Shown here: positions 48,316-59,171 of the stretch, in pieces
Numbering within the stretch: the first letter of the stretch is position 1
How the letters are laid out: every line of letters begins with the position of its first letter
Assembly: GCA_030849465.1 (NCBI GenBank)
Contig: JARVLF010000010.1
Coordinates: 1-64,000, forward strand
Origin: Moesziomyces globuligerus
Lineage: Eukaryota; Basidiomycota; Ustilaginomycetes; Ustilaginales; Ustilaginaceae
DNA: 64,000 bases
Reading direction: 5' to 3'
Position numbers and translations under genes: made by a program
Notes under the pieces: generated by a model
The model's input: only the letters and a program-made list of their open reading frames with translations
What the model was told of the DNA's origin: nothing
Database searches by the model: none

Positions 48316-51300
48316 ATGCGCCTCATTTTGCGAGCACCCGACATGTCACAAGCCTTCTCCTCGTGGCAGGAGAGGCCCGAAAAGCTCCTTCCATCCCAAT
48401 CCAGCCGCAGAGACCTAGGCGTATCCGACGACGGCCCCGCCGATCATTCGACGGCTCAATGGATCAAGGACCAGAGCCGCCTCAATGGCTCCCCACCTCC
48501 CTCCAACGAGCTCGATCAATTTGGCATTCCCATCCATCCGTCCCACTCTAGCTCTTCGCGTCTCGCTGCACGCTCTCCCCCCCGGTCAGACGCCCTGCCC
48601 GCTTCTCCATCTGTCCCAGCCATCTCCCCAGCGGCGATCACATCCTCCTCCTCTTCTCGCCGCCTCCCTGTCAAGTCTGCCGCCTCTCCTTCTCCATCCT
48701 GGCAGCCTCTCGCAGCTGAGCCTTCATCTTCGACATCACGCTTCGCTCAGCCCGTCGACGATGCGGACGAGGACGAATCCGTAGGACTGCTCCTGGGCCA
48801 GTCCAAACGCAGACGTGCTCGCAAGGACTCCTATTCCTCCTTCGGCAGCAGCGTGCTCCCCGCCCTCCTCTATGCAACGAATGCTCGTCACTACCCGCGC
48901 TCGAACGATCACGACACCCTCGGCCATCCACGTCACCAATTTCCCGCCAAGCCCTCCCGCTCTCGCTATCCTCCCAGCAACCATTCGGGTGCAGCGCCCG
49001 CTTCTCGCCACCTCGCGCGCCCCCATCCGAGGCCTATGCTCTGCCGCCCACCCAGTCGGACCATCAACGTCAACGTCAGCATTCCAACGCCGTGGCTTCT
49101 CGGCCCTCCGGCTTCGACCTCGACGACTGGCTGCGGACTGCACAGGCACCACCAGCTCTCCGGACCTCTCCCAGTCTCGGAGCCCTCGCCTCCTTTGACC
49201 GCGCCGACTACTCCGGCCGCACCGTTGCCGCTAGCGAAGCTGGAAACAGACGCCGCCGTCAGCAGGCCGGTTCGACGTCCGGCCTCAGCGCAGGTGTCCT
49301 CAGTGCTGGGCCCGAATCACCTCGCAGTCGGCGCAAGGCGAGCGCATCCGCATCTCGTCGCGAACACAGCGCCTACTCCTCTCTCTCCCCGGACCATCCA
49401 GCTTTCATGGCCTCCCAGGAGCTCACAAAGGAGGCGGAAAGCCGCACCATCGACACCATCGAAGAATGGCGGGCCAAGTCTGCTCCCAAGACTCACGAGC
49501 CGGCTCTCGACGAGCCCCTCCCCTCGCCCAAAGATGCCAGCACCAACCTCGATCTTGCCGACCCTGCCGTACGTCGTCGACGGAAAAGCTCAGTCAAGGG
49601 CTCCTCCCGCCCTGTCTCCATGGACGGCCCGCCGCCGCCTCTTCCCTCCATCCCGCCAATCTTTCCCACCGAGTCCGTCACGTCCAAGAGCGGCAGGCGC
49701 CGCCGCCGAAAGGGAACCGAGACGTCGCTCGCCGGCCTGCTGTCGCCCGACCGAGCGTCGATCCCGCAACGCTCTTCCGCGCCTCTTCCGACCCCGCTGC
49801 CCGCTTTGCGGGACCTCTACGCTCTCTCCGGCCTCGGCTCCCAGGCCGAGACACCCGTTCGTCGTCTGATCCGCTGGCTAGCAAAGGAGCAGCTCAAACA
49901 TGTCATTCTGCCCCTGGCCCTGCTCACCGCCTTCCTCGTACGATGGATAGTCGCCCGAGGCGACTGGAGCGGCCGCGGCGTCGAGCCCATGCACGGCGAC
50001 TTTGAGGCACAGCGCCACTGGATCGAGCTCACGCTTCACCTACCCACCACCAAGTGGTACTTTTACGACCTGCAGTACTGGGGACTGGACTATCCGCCGC
50101 TCACTGCGTGGGTCAGCCTCGCCTGCGGATATGCCAGCCGCTTGTTCCCCGCCACGAAAGCTGGCTTCGCGTTCGAGACATCGCGCGGCAGCGAAGACGA
50201 GGCTACGGTCACCTTTATGCGCTCCACCGTTGTCGTCGGTGATCTGCTCTTCTATCTGCCAGCTGTCGTGCTTTTTGTCTCGCGCAAGCTCGAGGGCCGT
50301 GGAAAGCGCACCCAGGCCATCGCGCTTTTCTCGATCCTCCTCCAGCCAGCGCTCATCCTCATCGACCACGGCCACTTCCAGTACAACAGCATCATGCTCG
50401 GCCTCAGCGCAGCATGCTTTGCTCTGCTCTACACCACCCTGCCGAATCCGGACGGGTCCGCTGCCGCGTCGCCCAGGCAGAGCGCGCGCAGCCGCAGCCA
50501 AGCGGTGGTGGATCTCTCGCGTCGGCTGAGCTACGAGTACGTCGTGGCCGCAGTGTTCTTCTGCCTCAGCCTCTCGTTCAAGCAGATGGCGCTTTACTAT
50601 GCGCCCGCCGTCTTCGCCGTCATGCTCGGCCGGTGCATCGGGCTGGCGCGAGTGGATCCCGAGCGCGGCCTGACGCTCTTCATTGGCCTCGGTCTGGCGG
50701 TCGTCGTCACGTTGAGCATCGTCTTGTTGCCGTGGCTCACGAGTCTCGAGCAGATGGCGCAGCTCGTGCATCGCATCTTTCCGCTTGCGCGCGGCCTCTT
50801 CGAAGACAAGGTGGCCAACGTGTGGTGCTTCCTCTCGGTGCTGCCGCTGCCCGCGCGCTTCAAGCTGAAGAACGTCATGACCGCCCCCGCACTCGCCAGG
50901 CTCAGCCTGGCGGTGACGCTCGTCATGATCCTGCCCGGATGCTGTCTGCTCTTCTGGGCCGCCAGCCAGACGGCCAAGATGGAGATGATGGTCGCGAACG
51001 AGACGGCGCAGAAGACGAACGAGGGCAGTTCGGCACGAGGCGCGGGGACCACCGCCGATGCTGGCACAAGCATCGCCGGAAGCGTCAAGGCTGCTACAGC
51101 TGTGTCGCGCCGATCGACTGAGATCCGCAAGCGCCGCTCTCCCTCGGTGGTGGGCTCGACGGCCGGGGCGCCAGCGCGTTCCGAGATCGAATCTCTGCTG
51201 GCTGGATCCGTGTCGAGGTCGATCAGCGGACGTGTGAGTCAGGCAGGCACACGTACCGACGTCTTGGACCGCCTGTCCGTCCGCGGAGATGCAGAGCGCA

Positions 51301-51959
51301 AAGTGTCGGAGCGACCGGTGGCGTCGACGCTTCCGTCGCCTGCGGCGCAGATGCTGCTGTACGGGCTGGTGAGCGTGTCGTGTGCCTTCTTCCTCTTTGG
51401 CTTCCAGACGCACGAAAAGTCGATCCTCCTTCCCCTCCTCCCCATGACGCTCATGCTCGGCGCCAAGGGCGACACGTGGGGCGGCAACATCACCAGCGCG
51501 CGCGATTGGGAGTGGGCGGTATGGTTCAACAACATGGCGACCTTTTCGCTCTTCCCGCTCCTGCACAAGGACGGCCAGTCACTCCAGTACGTCGTGCTCA
51601 CGCTCGGCTGGAACTGGCTGATTGGTAATCTCGCTCTGCCCTGGCAGCCGCTCTCGGCGGTGAGGGCCGCGGTGGACGCGCGCGCGAGCTTCTTCCGCCG
51701 CCTCAGCACGCTCACCTACCTGGCCGCGATCGGTCTGCACGCTGCTCAGGTGCTTTTGCCCTCGGTCGTGCCCGGGTTGCATCACCGCGTGCTCGCCAGA
51801 TACCCAGACATCTACCCCGTGCTCAACGTGCTGCTCACCACGCCCTGCTTCGCCATCGTCTTTGTCTGGGCCTTCATCCGACAGGCCCAGATCGCCTTCG
51901 CTAACGGCCTGTCCTTGTCCTTCGGCCAGCCGGCTGCTAGGAAGAAGACCACGTCCTGA
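48316..51959 (+). CDS. alg6: ALG6-type dolichyl-P-Glc:Man9GlcNAc2-PP-dolichol alpha-1,3-glucosyltransferase, with long N-terminal extension
   Basis: The C-terminal two thirds is a multispan ER enzyme with the ALG6 signature: MHGDFEAQRHWIELTLHLPT, YWGLDYPPLTAW and LILIDHGHFQYNSIMLGLS, followed by about ten hydrophobic segments. It adds the first glucose to the lipid-linked N-glycan precursor. The frame from 48,978 to 51,959 carries this. Upstream, a Ser/Pro-rich frame from ATG 48,316 is in a different phase. An intron at 48,853-48,977 (ending CCTCCCAG) would join them in phase and give about 1,172 residues, roughly twice the usual ALG6 length, but the 5' site (GTGCTC) is poor. A start inside the later frame or a sequencing frameshift is possible. 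A disordered insert of about 120 residues (50,985-51,345) interrupts two membrane segments. Confidence 0.82.
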
Positions 51960-52069
51960 TCCGCCAGACTCACACAAACACATCGGCCTGTACTTTATCA
52001 CCACCCTCGCACAGACATTATATCGGTTGAGCCGATCGTCATTTCTCTCGCGCTTGTCTTCTTTCTTTT

Positions 52070-55000
52070 TCAGGTCGACGCACGCAGCGGCGCTTCGAGC
52101 GAGTTCTTGGGCGCGGCCTGGCTGCGAAGGTGGTTGGCGAAGTATCCGCTGTAGTCGAGACGGAGCAGGAGCTGTTCGAGATGTTTTTTGGCCGAGGAGG
52201 AGGACGAGGTCCAGTCGAGCTTATCGCGTGGAAGTGCGAGCTGTGCCACGGACATGGAGAGCGAGCCGATCCCCGTCTCGTCGAGCGTAGCTGCGAGCGT
52301 GGTCGCATTCGCCGCACCTTGGTACGAACCACTGGACGATGACGAGAGGAGGCGGAAGAATCGCTCGAGCTCTGTTGCCAATTCCGTGGCCGCTGCATCG
52401 ACGACGCCCTGTCGTTCGCGCACGACGGCGGTGGGATCCGCCGAGCCCGTCTGAGCGGTGACGGACGTGCTTTCGCCGAGCAGCGGAGGAAGGACATCGC
52501 CGCCCCAGCGCTCGATGGCGCCGACGAAGCGGTTGCAGATCTCGAGCACCGAGCGCACGAGGCTCGAGGCGACGGGCGACGAGAGCAGCAGGCCGTCCTG
52601 GACAAACGCGAGGAACGCCGTGTGCGAGGCGCGTAGCAGACCGAAATCTAAAACACCCGCTTCATCCTGCCCAACCCCGTCCAGGTCCGCATGTACGGTC
52701 TCGGCGCCGTCGACCACGGACTCGGGCCGCGTCGACGACGATACAAACCGCCGGCCCGCGCGCCCGCCCGCGGGAGCAGGAGCGTACGCTGTCGAGGCAG
52801 GCCCCGAGACCGGGAATGCCAGCCGGCGCGTCCTCGCTGCGCCACCGCTGGCCGAACCTACCACCGTCGGTGGGCGCGAGAGTCCCATCACCGACCCACT
52901 CCCCACCCTCGGTCTCCCTGCTGCGCCATACGCCTCGCTAGGCGCGACCGAGGCCACAGGAGACGACGCCGCGTGCTGTTCGGAGTCCTTTCGCAGTCGC
53001 GTTCCTGACCGCGACATGCCCAGCGCCGTGCCCGCCTCGGTCGCTGCAGCTGGGGCGACGCTGGCGCTGAGCTGTTCGATCATGCTTGCGTACTGGGTAT
53101 CGATGATGTCGGTCTGAAAGTGACCGAGGAGCGTGTCGAGGAACCACTTCATACTGCGCACGACGCCCCAGGTGCATCGGAGAAGACGTGCGCGTTGCTT
53201 CTCCTCTTGCGCATCCACGCCACCCTCGCCGGTGCCCGTGAACTTCCTACGGCCACGCTGGTTCTTGCTGAGCGCGATCCAGCACTCGAGCACGCGCGCA
53301 TGGATCTTCTTGATCGCGATCAGGTACGAAAAGATGCGCGAGTACGCTGCCAGGTCCGCAGGAGACAGGAACAGGTCGAGAGGAAATGCGGCCGTGTAGT
53401 GCAGCTGAGCAGGCACACCGATGAGGTAGTCGTCGAACCTGGCCGCGCCCGTCTGACCCGCTCCTCCCGGCGGTGCGCTTGCTTGGCCGCTCGGATTTTG
53501 GCTCGCAGCTGTGGAGCCAGCGAGGCCGCGAACCTTTGCCGCGCGGGGACCGGCCAGGCTGGGGCGGAATCCGCCCTTGGGCAGTACGAAGCGAAGTCGC
53601 TCGAGGGCCGGGTCGTCCTCGGCCCACGTGCCGACCGTAGCCCTTCGGAGCGCGAGTTCGAGATCACTGGAGCGGATGACACTGGCGGCGGCGGAGCGGG
53701 CGCGGTAGAGCTTGTTCTTTCGCATGGTCTCGACCTCGCTGAGCAGCGAGAGGATGTAGGGACCGTTGCGGTGGAGCAGGTAGTCACCGAGGCAGCGGAG
53801 AGAAGAGAGGACGAGCGAGGTGGTGAGGATGTTGCGGAAGATCCACTCGGACACGTCGTTGCGCAGCGACTGGATGGCACGATCCAGGTCGGAAGGTCGA
53901 CTGGGCCGCACGCTGACCCTAGCAAGATTCGCTTCGTGCAGCTCGATGATCGAGTCCGGCGGACCTGCTGGACGGACAGTGCGGCCGGAGCGCGCATCGC
54001 TGGAGTTGGTAGCAGCGCTAGCAGAGCGGATGGTGTAGAGTGCGCGGCCGACGTAGAGGATCGAGTCTGCGGTGGAGTCGGAGATGACGGTGGGCAGGGC
54101 GTCGGGCCGGAAGGCCCAGGTGTTTGAGGCGGTGGCGGCCCAGTCGGCGAGACCGTCGCTTGGCGCGATGGCAGAATGGTCGGTCTGAGCATCGGCCTCG
54201 GTGGCATGGATCCAATGCACGAGCTGATCGCGCGAGATCAAGATGCGCTTGGAAGCATTGGGATCGGCGATGCCTCCGGGACGATGGATCTCTCCGCGAC
54301 ACACCCATGCGACGAGGTGGTGCATCCAGCTGTCCTCGACGGCGTTTCGCAGACGCGCCATGTGAGCTGCGACTCGCTCGACACCCGTGGAAGCTTTCAG
54401 ACTGAGTAGGTCGATGAGCAAGCCTCCTGTCCAGGCGGCCGGGAAAGGAGCGGCACCGTCCGACTCGGTCTGCTGCGGCAGCGCCGGCTCGACTTCGAGG
54501 GCGAAGGCAGCATCTCTGCCTTTAGTTGGGCCGCGCAAGAGGAGGGTGACGAGCTCATCGAGCGCGGTCAGGGGAGCATCCCACGGCTCGAATCGGGCAC
54601 GAAGGTTGGCGAGACTGACAAAACCATTGCGGGCGACGAGGTCGAGGTGTTTGTCAAGTACGAGACGCTCGGTCGCAAGCACGAGCGCATGGTAGTCGTT
54701 CAGGATGGACAGCAATGTCGAGCAGAGGGGAACGAGATGAAGCGTCGGCTGTTCCTCGAGCTCTGAACGTGCGTCTTTGCCGTTTGCGGTGTTGCGACTT
54801 GCGAGTGCGTTGGCGCGGAGGGCGGCACGGACTGCACGCCTGCGAGCCGCTTCGATCTGTGCCTCGGCGAAGGACTTGATGCGCACGTAGCGTGTCGAGT
54901 AGCTGGCGAGGTGGTTGAGGATGTCGATCTCAGCAGGGTGGAGGAAGTCGAGATCGTCGCGGACCTTGAGCGGGCCAACGGACGCGCCGTACGAGCTGCC

Positions 55001-55075
55001 GGTGGGAGGCGCGGATGAGGAAGCAAAGAGGCTGGACGGATGACCGGCCAGCATGGCCAGGAGCTCGGCGATCAT
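52070..55075 (-). CDS. Gamma-tubulin complex component, GCP4-like
   Basis: 1,001 codons from ATG at 55,075, where MIAELLAMLAGHPSSLF is the typical GCP4 opening; four upstream codons start only with TTG. The N-terminal block LHPAEIDILNHLASYSTRYVRI and the later WIFRNILTTSLVLSSLRCLGDYLLHRNGPYILSLL correspond to the two Spc97/Spc98 (GRIP) regions. The section FPLDLFLSPADLAAYSRIFSYLIAIKKIHARVLECW is the strongest C-terminal match. It helps build gamma-tubulin ring complexes at spindle pole bodies and other nucleation sites. It is longer than animal GCP4 because of disordered inserts (for example about 508-545 and 700-810, Ser/Ala/Pro/Arg-rich). No intron is needed. Confidence 0.87.
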   Translation of the reverse strand: MIAELLAMLAGHPSSLFASSSAPPTGSSYGASVGPLKVRDDLDFLHPAEIDILNHLASYSTRYVRIKSFAEAQIEAARRRAVRAALRANALASRNTANGKDARSELEEQPTLHLVPLCSTLLSILNDYHALVLATERLVLDKHLDLVARNGFVSLANLRARFEPWDAPLTALDELVTLLLRGPTKGRDAAFALEVEPALPQQTESDGAAPFPAAWTGGLLIDLLSLKASTGVERVAAHMARLRNAVEDSWMHHLVAWVCRGEIHRPGGIADPNASKRILISRDQLVHWIHATEADAQTDHSAIAPSDGLADWAATASNTWAFRPDALPTVISDSTADSILYVGRALYTIRSASAATNSSDARSGRTVRPAGPPDSIIELHEANLARVSVRPSRPSDLDRAIQSLRNDVSEWIFRNILTTSLVLSSLRCLGDYLLHRNGPYILSLLSEVETMRKNKLYRARSAAASVIRSSDLELALRRATVGTWAEDDPALERLRFVLPKGGFRPSLAGPRAAKVRGLAGSTAASQNPSGQASAPPGGAGQTGAARFDDYLIGVPAQLHYTAAFPLDLFLSPADLAAYSRIFSYLIAIKKIHARVLECWIALSKNQRGRRKFTGTGEGGVDAQEEKQRARLLRCTWGVVRSMKWFLDTLLGHFQTDIIDTQYASMIEQLSASVAPAAATEAGTALGMSRSGTRLRKDSEQHAASSPVASVAPSEAYGAAGRPRVGSGSVMGLSRPPTVVGSASGGAARTRRLAFPVSGPASTAYAPAPAGGRAGRRFVSSSTRPESVVDGAETVHADLDGVGQDEAGVLDFGLLRASHTAFLAFVQDGLLLSSPVASSLVRSVLEICNRFVGAIERWGGDVLPPLLGESTSVTAQTGSADPTAVVRERQGVVDAAATELATELERFFRLLSSSSSGSYQGAANATTLAATLDETGIGSLSMSVAQLALPRDKLDWTSSSSSAKKHLEQLLLRLDYSGYFANHLRSQAAPKNSLEAPLRAST

Positions 55076-55514
55076 GGTGAGCGCCAAAGAAGCAGCAGCA
55101 GCAGCATGTAGGAAGCGCTGGTTTGTCGTATGTTGGAGCTACGACCGCAAGTGCTGCAGCCGAGTAGAGGTGGATGAAGGGGATGAGGCAAGGAACGGGG
55201 GTCGAGTCCTGTACACGAAGTGTTGGTCTCTGTTCAAGGCAGCTCGAGAGCACATCTTGACTTACCGCGACGCGTCCGGTCGTCGAGTGATTTTCAGCGT
55301 TCAAACGTGTTACGCCGGTGTGCATTCACACTCTTCAGAATTTTGACGCAAGTGGAGGGAATGCACCGCATGCAGCCGTGCATGAGACGCACAAAAAAGC
55401 CGAGCCAAAGTGCTGTGCGGGGGTCCAAATGACGTGGGATGCTTCCACCCCAGTCAGCATCAAACGTCGAACGTCCAACATCCTTCCTGCTTCCATACCA
55501 TCACCGCCGCCACC
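55076..55514. other. Divergent promoter region of the GCP4-like and hydrolase genes
   Basis: About 440 bp between opposite starts. A CAGCAGCAGCAG run lies just upstream of the GCP4-like start, and a near-ideal translation start context GCCGCCACCATG precedes the hydrolase. Confidence 0.5.
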
Positions 55515-56813
55515 ATGTCGTCTCTGTACAGCAAGATTCGTTCCGTCTCGTTCGACGTGCTCTGGAGGACGGCGCTCGTGCGTCTGCCACGCGCCGTACC
55601 GCTCTCAGCACTCAAGTGGACCTCACCCGAAGGACCGCATCCGTTCATATTTCAGATGCCCTCCCGGTCCAGCGACTACACGATCCCCCTCTACATTTTC
55701 ATCCCCACCCAACTCTACGACGAGTGTCCATCATCAGGTGCGCCCGTGCTGGTCGACTTCCACGGCGGCGGCTTCTACCTGGGCTCGTGCCTCGAGCAGG
55801 CGCCCTTCTGCTCCAGCATGGCGAGGCAGCTCAACTCGGTCATCATCAGCGTCGACTACCGCATGAGCCCATTTCATCGCTTTCCTGCCGCCATCGAGGA
55901 CGGAGAGGACGTGCTTAGTGCGATCTTCGATCCCGACTTCGCCGGCTACGAGCCGCTGCGCAACGCGATCGCAACCAGGATACAGACAGAGAAGGCCAGG
56001 CTCGCCAAAAGCGGCGCAAAGGCGCTCGAGGAGCAGCACAGACGGGAGTTGCAGAAGGGCAAGATCGAACAGATCGACGCGCCATCGTCATCCGGCTCGG
56101 CTTCCTCCACAGCAGCTACTGTTCCTCCGTTCACCTTCGATGCAAGCAAGATGGCCGTGTCTGGCTTCAGCTCCGGCGGCAATCTGGCACTCAATCTGGC
56201 GCTCCACATCAAGCCACCCGAGCTCGACATTGAGTGGCCGAGCAAGTTCGCACAAGATCACCCCGCGCCAATCCCCTTGCTGCTCTTCTACCCTTCGTTC
56301 GATCTGCGACAGCTGCCGTCGGAGCGATCCAGACCACAACACATGGCGCTCCCGTCTTCCTTCTGGACGCAGGTCGCCGACGCTCTCGCCCCGACGTATG
56401 CGGATCGCGACAAGACCGACCATCCCCGCGTTTCGCCGGGACTTGCCTCGCTCGAATCGCTGCACCCTGCAGCGAGAGTCTTCCTGGTCCTCTGCGAGTT
56501 GGATACGCTCGCAGAGCAGTCGAAAGAGTGGGTGGCAAAGGTGCAGAACCACGAACGCACCGAACACCTCGTAGTCGAAGACGTCGCAAACATGAAGCAC
56601 GGCTGGACGCAAATGCCTGATGGCTGGCTTTCCCCAGAAGAAAAAAGCGCCAAAGAGGCCGTCTTTGCCAAAGCAACGGCCTTCGTTCAGTGGGCTTGGA
56701 GCGGAGCCCAGGATTCGCAAAAACCCGACTCGGAAGTCATCGTCCCGCAGCAGGATACATCAGAGCCAGCCACAGCCCCAGTCTCGACGGCATCATTGGG
56801 TCAAACGAGCTAG
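55515..56813 (+). CDS. Alpha/beta hydrolase, HSL/arylacetamide-deacetylase-like (alpha/beta hydrolase-3)
   Basis: 432 codons from ATG at 55,515. The oxyanion motif HGGGFYLGS follows PVLVDF, the nucleophile elbow is VSGFSSGGNLAL, and the acid and histidine lie in LVLCELDTLAEQS and ANMKHGWTQMP. The order and spacing are those of the hormone-sensitive-lipase-like esterases. A charged insert (EKARLAKSGAKALEEQHRREL) at about 157-177, followed by a Ser-rich loop, splits the domain before the nucleophile. No signal peptide was seen, so it is probably intracellular. It hydrolyses small carboxylic esters; the substrate is unknown. The gene ends close to the convergent small PPxY gene. Confidence 0.88.
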   Translation: MSSLYSKIRSVSFDVLWRTALVRLPRAVPLSALKWTSPEGPHPFIFQMPSRSSDYTIPLYIFIPTQLYDECPSSGAPVLVDFHGGGFYLGSCLEQAPFCSSMARQLNSVIISVDYRMSPFHRFPAAIEDGEDVLSAIFDPDFAGYEPLRNAIATRIQTEKARLAKSGAKALEEQHRRELQKGKIEQIDAPSSSGSASSTAATVPPFTFDASKMAVSGFSSGGNLALNLALHIKPPELDIEWPSKFAQDHPAPIPLLLFYPSFDLRQLPSERSRPQHMALPSSFWTQVADALAPTYADRDKTDHPRVSPGLASLESLHPAARVFLVLCELDTLAEQSKEWVAKVQNHERTEHLVVEDVANMKHGWTQMPDGWLSPEEKSAKEAVFAKATAFVQWAWSGAQDSQKPDSEVIVPQQDTSEPATAPVSTASLGQTS

Positions 56814-56842
56814 ATTCAAAAGGGCAGTGATAAGCGGTATAT

Positions 56843-57339
56843 CTAGATAAAGAGATTCTCCTTCATGGTGCGGATCCATTCGTCAGGTGTGCAAGCCGGT
56901 GGAGGTCCCTGCTTGGGGTCGTGGATGTTGATCCCCACCTTGGCCCACGCGCGTGCCAGCTCGGTCTCGCGGTAGCTCGGCAGCTCCTGCTCGGCGTTTG
57001 CCTTCTTCTGGCTACGGTGGAACAGGCGGCGGAAGAAGCCTCCTTTGCCAGCACGTGCTTCGGTCTCGCAGGTGGCGGCACACTCCTCATACGCAGGTGG
57101 ACGCGGTGATGTCTCGATAGAAGTCTGTAGATCGTCCAAGAATGCGTCAGCATCATCCTGAACACAACGCTTGTCGCTGTCGGAGACTTACTCACCACGC
57201 GGCTGGCCACGTGAGTTGAGGCGTGGAGGGGATCGATGCGCTCCTCCTGCTCAAGGAAGTGCACCTGATACTCGACACATCGGTGCATGCTGATGTCGGT
57301 GGAGGTGCGGGCACAGTCGAGCTGGTCGGCAAAGCACAT
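56843..57339 (-). CDS. Small hypothetical protein with PPxY-type motifs, two exons
   Basis: Exons 57,196-57,339 and 56,843-57,157 join in phase 0 (GTGAGT..TTCAG) to give 152 residues. The start MCFADQLDCARTSTDIS has no signal peptide. Seen: a Cys-containing N-terminus, an acidic DDADAFLDDLQTS, SPRPPAYEE (PPAY), a basic patch GFFRRLFHRSQKK, ELPSYRETE (PSY), and a C-terminal TPDEWIRTMKENLFI. PPxY motifs usually bind WW domains of Rsp5/Nedd4 ubiquitin ligases or adaptors. No family recognised. A TATAAA (minus strand) lies at 57,469-57,474, about 130 bp before the ATG, which supports a real gene. Function unknown. Confidence 0.68.
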
Positions 57340-58121
57340 TGTGAAGAAGTGGATAGGATAGCTAGAGGCTGTCTGTAGACGAGGCTGTGGAGAGGCTGTA
57401 GAGAGTGAGGGATGGAAGGCTGTTGATGTCGACGAGAGAGGGCGTTCGATCTGGGGGTCAGCTCGGCATTTATACGTTTGTCTCACGCACGAACACGGGA
57501 GGCAACGTCCTGGTACAGCAAGGTGGTTCAAGCGTTGACGAAGGGAGCGACACATTGCCTGGCGGCTCAGCACTCTCCGGACCGATGCTGAGCTTTGCTC
57601 TGACGAGTAATTTGACAGATGTCACTTCGCCAATCCTCCGCTGCTCGGCTGATGAGGATGAGACACCTGGCACATGCACGAGTGTGGGGCCGTGTCCCTG
57701 CAGCCGAATTTTGTTTCCTGCAAGAAAGTGAATTTGGGCGTGTGTCGAAATGCTCATCCGAGCCAAACCCAACGCGGCCCCACCACACGTTCCGCGCGAA
57801 CTGCCACGGAGCTCAGTCAAAGCAGCGTGTACACACCGGGGCCGTTTCGATAGCATGCCCGCTTGCGAATACATGTTTGACAGCGACAAGCTGCCCGCGC
57901 TCTTGTGGAGAATTTCGCGGCGACGTTGGTGACGATTCTGTAGTTTCCCTCTTTGCACTGCAGTATGCCCAAAGCGACATCGCGAACGACTCAAGGAAAT
58001 GACTGAATGGTTGCATTGCGTGCAAGCTAAGTCATGAGCAGGAAGTAGGCCGGCTCCGAAGTTGACGGACAAAGACAAAGAGTCCATGCGATGGTGCACG
58101 GCCACACGTCGGCGCTCGCAT
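57340..58121. other. Intergenic between the PPxY and GH45 genes
   Basis: About 780 bp with the PPxY promoter and the endoglucanase 3' flank. No further gene recognised. Confidence 0.5.
57469..57474 (-). promoter_or_regulatory. TATA-like box of the small PPxY gene
   Basis: TATAAA on the minus strand, about 130 bp upstream of ATG 57,339, comparable in spacing to the boxes of the CSC1-type and ALDH genes. Confidence 0.4.
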
Positions 58122-59171
58122 TCAGCGGTTCTCGCCATCGTGGTGTGCCTTACCCGCGTGGTGCCCCTGACCAGGGTGGTGTCCCTTGCTCGAGTGATGA
58201 CTGTGGCTCGAGTAATGGCTGTAGCTCAACTGGTGACTGTGGCTCGAATGGTGATTGTGGGTCGAGTGGTGACGGTGGCTCGAGTGGTGGGGGTTCGGGT
58301 GTAAGTGGCCGGCGGGCAGATGGCGGCGGCCGATGGCAGGGCGAGAGTGACCGATGCCACAGACGGCTGCATTGGGGGTATAGCGGTCTGGGGCAGCTTC
58401 AGCGTCTCCGCCATGATGGACACCGGAGAAAGCGGGGAAGCGACCCTCGTCCTTCCTCTGGCATCCCGTGCGGTCGATGTGGGCCTTGGAACACTTGACC
58501 CTGCGTGGCTGACCGGCCATATTGACAGAGTCACCCCACTGGTTCATGCGCCACAAACAGCCGTGCTGCAAGTCCCTAGGCAGATTGCTACAGCCCTCCG
58601 CATTCCTATCCAGACCGCCATACTGGTTGCCCCACTTGGAGACGTCGGTCTTCCACTGAGCCGGGCAGCCCTGAGTCATTGCGCCGATGCCCATGCCTGG
58701 AACGAGGATGTCGAGACCTCCACCACCCACATCGGCGCCTGTGTTTATCACCTGGTAGAAGAGCGTCTTGACCTTGCCCGGTTTGGCGCCTGCAAAATCG
58801 ACCACGTAGCAGGCGCAAGCATTCTCGGCCTCGGATTGGGTGGACATCGCAGCAAAGCCGTAACCCAGCTCTGGATTAGCGTGGTCTGACCAAGGCTGCT
58901 GGCACGAGCACTGGAACTCGTTGCCGCCGCCACAGCCAGAAGAATTGGGCGCGTCCCTTCGTGGTCCGGTCGCGATCGTCCGTCCGTCCTCGAGACAGAC
59001 CGCCACCGGATTGTAAATCGGCGACCCCTTCGCACCCCATGCTGCGCTAGGCTTGCAGCAATCCCAGTACATTGTAGCAGCGTTGGCGCTAACGGGAGGA
59101 GTCGAGAGCATCAAGCTAGCAGCGAGGGCGAAGCCGACGAGGACGGAGGATTTTTGCGAGGAAAGCACCAT
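58122..59171 (-). CDS. egl1: Secreted GH45 endoglucanase with His-rich tail (Egl1-like)
   Basis: 349 codons. Signal peptide SSVLVGFALAASLMLSTPPVSA, cleaved near residue 30. The GH45 start MYWDCCKPSAAW contains the catalytic base D37; GGGLDILVPGMGIGAMTQGC holds the acid D154. Many cysteines (CSCQQPWSD, ACACYVVDF, GCSNLP) fit the family disulfides. The enzyme cleaves beta-1,4-glucan in plant walls. The last 70 residues are a His/Ser repeat tail (HHSSHRHHSTHNHH, SHSHHSSKGHH) with no cellulose-binding module; metal or surface binding is possible. U. maydis egl1, expressed in filaments, is a GH45 enzyme, and I assign the symbol by resemblance. Upstream there are 1.7 kb of shared promoter with the Nup192 gene. 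Confidence 0.9.
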   Translation of the reverse strand: MVLSSQKSSVLVGFALAASLMLSTPPVSANAATMYWDCCKPSAAWGAKGSPIYNPVAVCLEDGRTIATGPRRDAPNSSGCGGGNEFQCSCQQPWSDHANPELGYGFAAMSTQSEAENACACYVVDFAGAKPGKVKTLFYQVINTGADVGGGGLDILVPGMGIGAMTQGCPAQWKTDVSKWGNQYGGLDRNAEGCSNLPRDLQHGCLWRMNQWGDSVNMAGQPRRVKCSKAHIDRTGCQRKDEGRFPAFSGVHHGGDAEAAPDRYTPNAAVCGIGHSRPAIGRRHLPAGHLHPNPHHSSHRHHSTHNHHSSHSHQLSYSHYSSHSHHSSKGHHPGQGHHAGKAHHDGENR

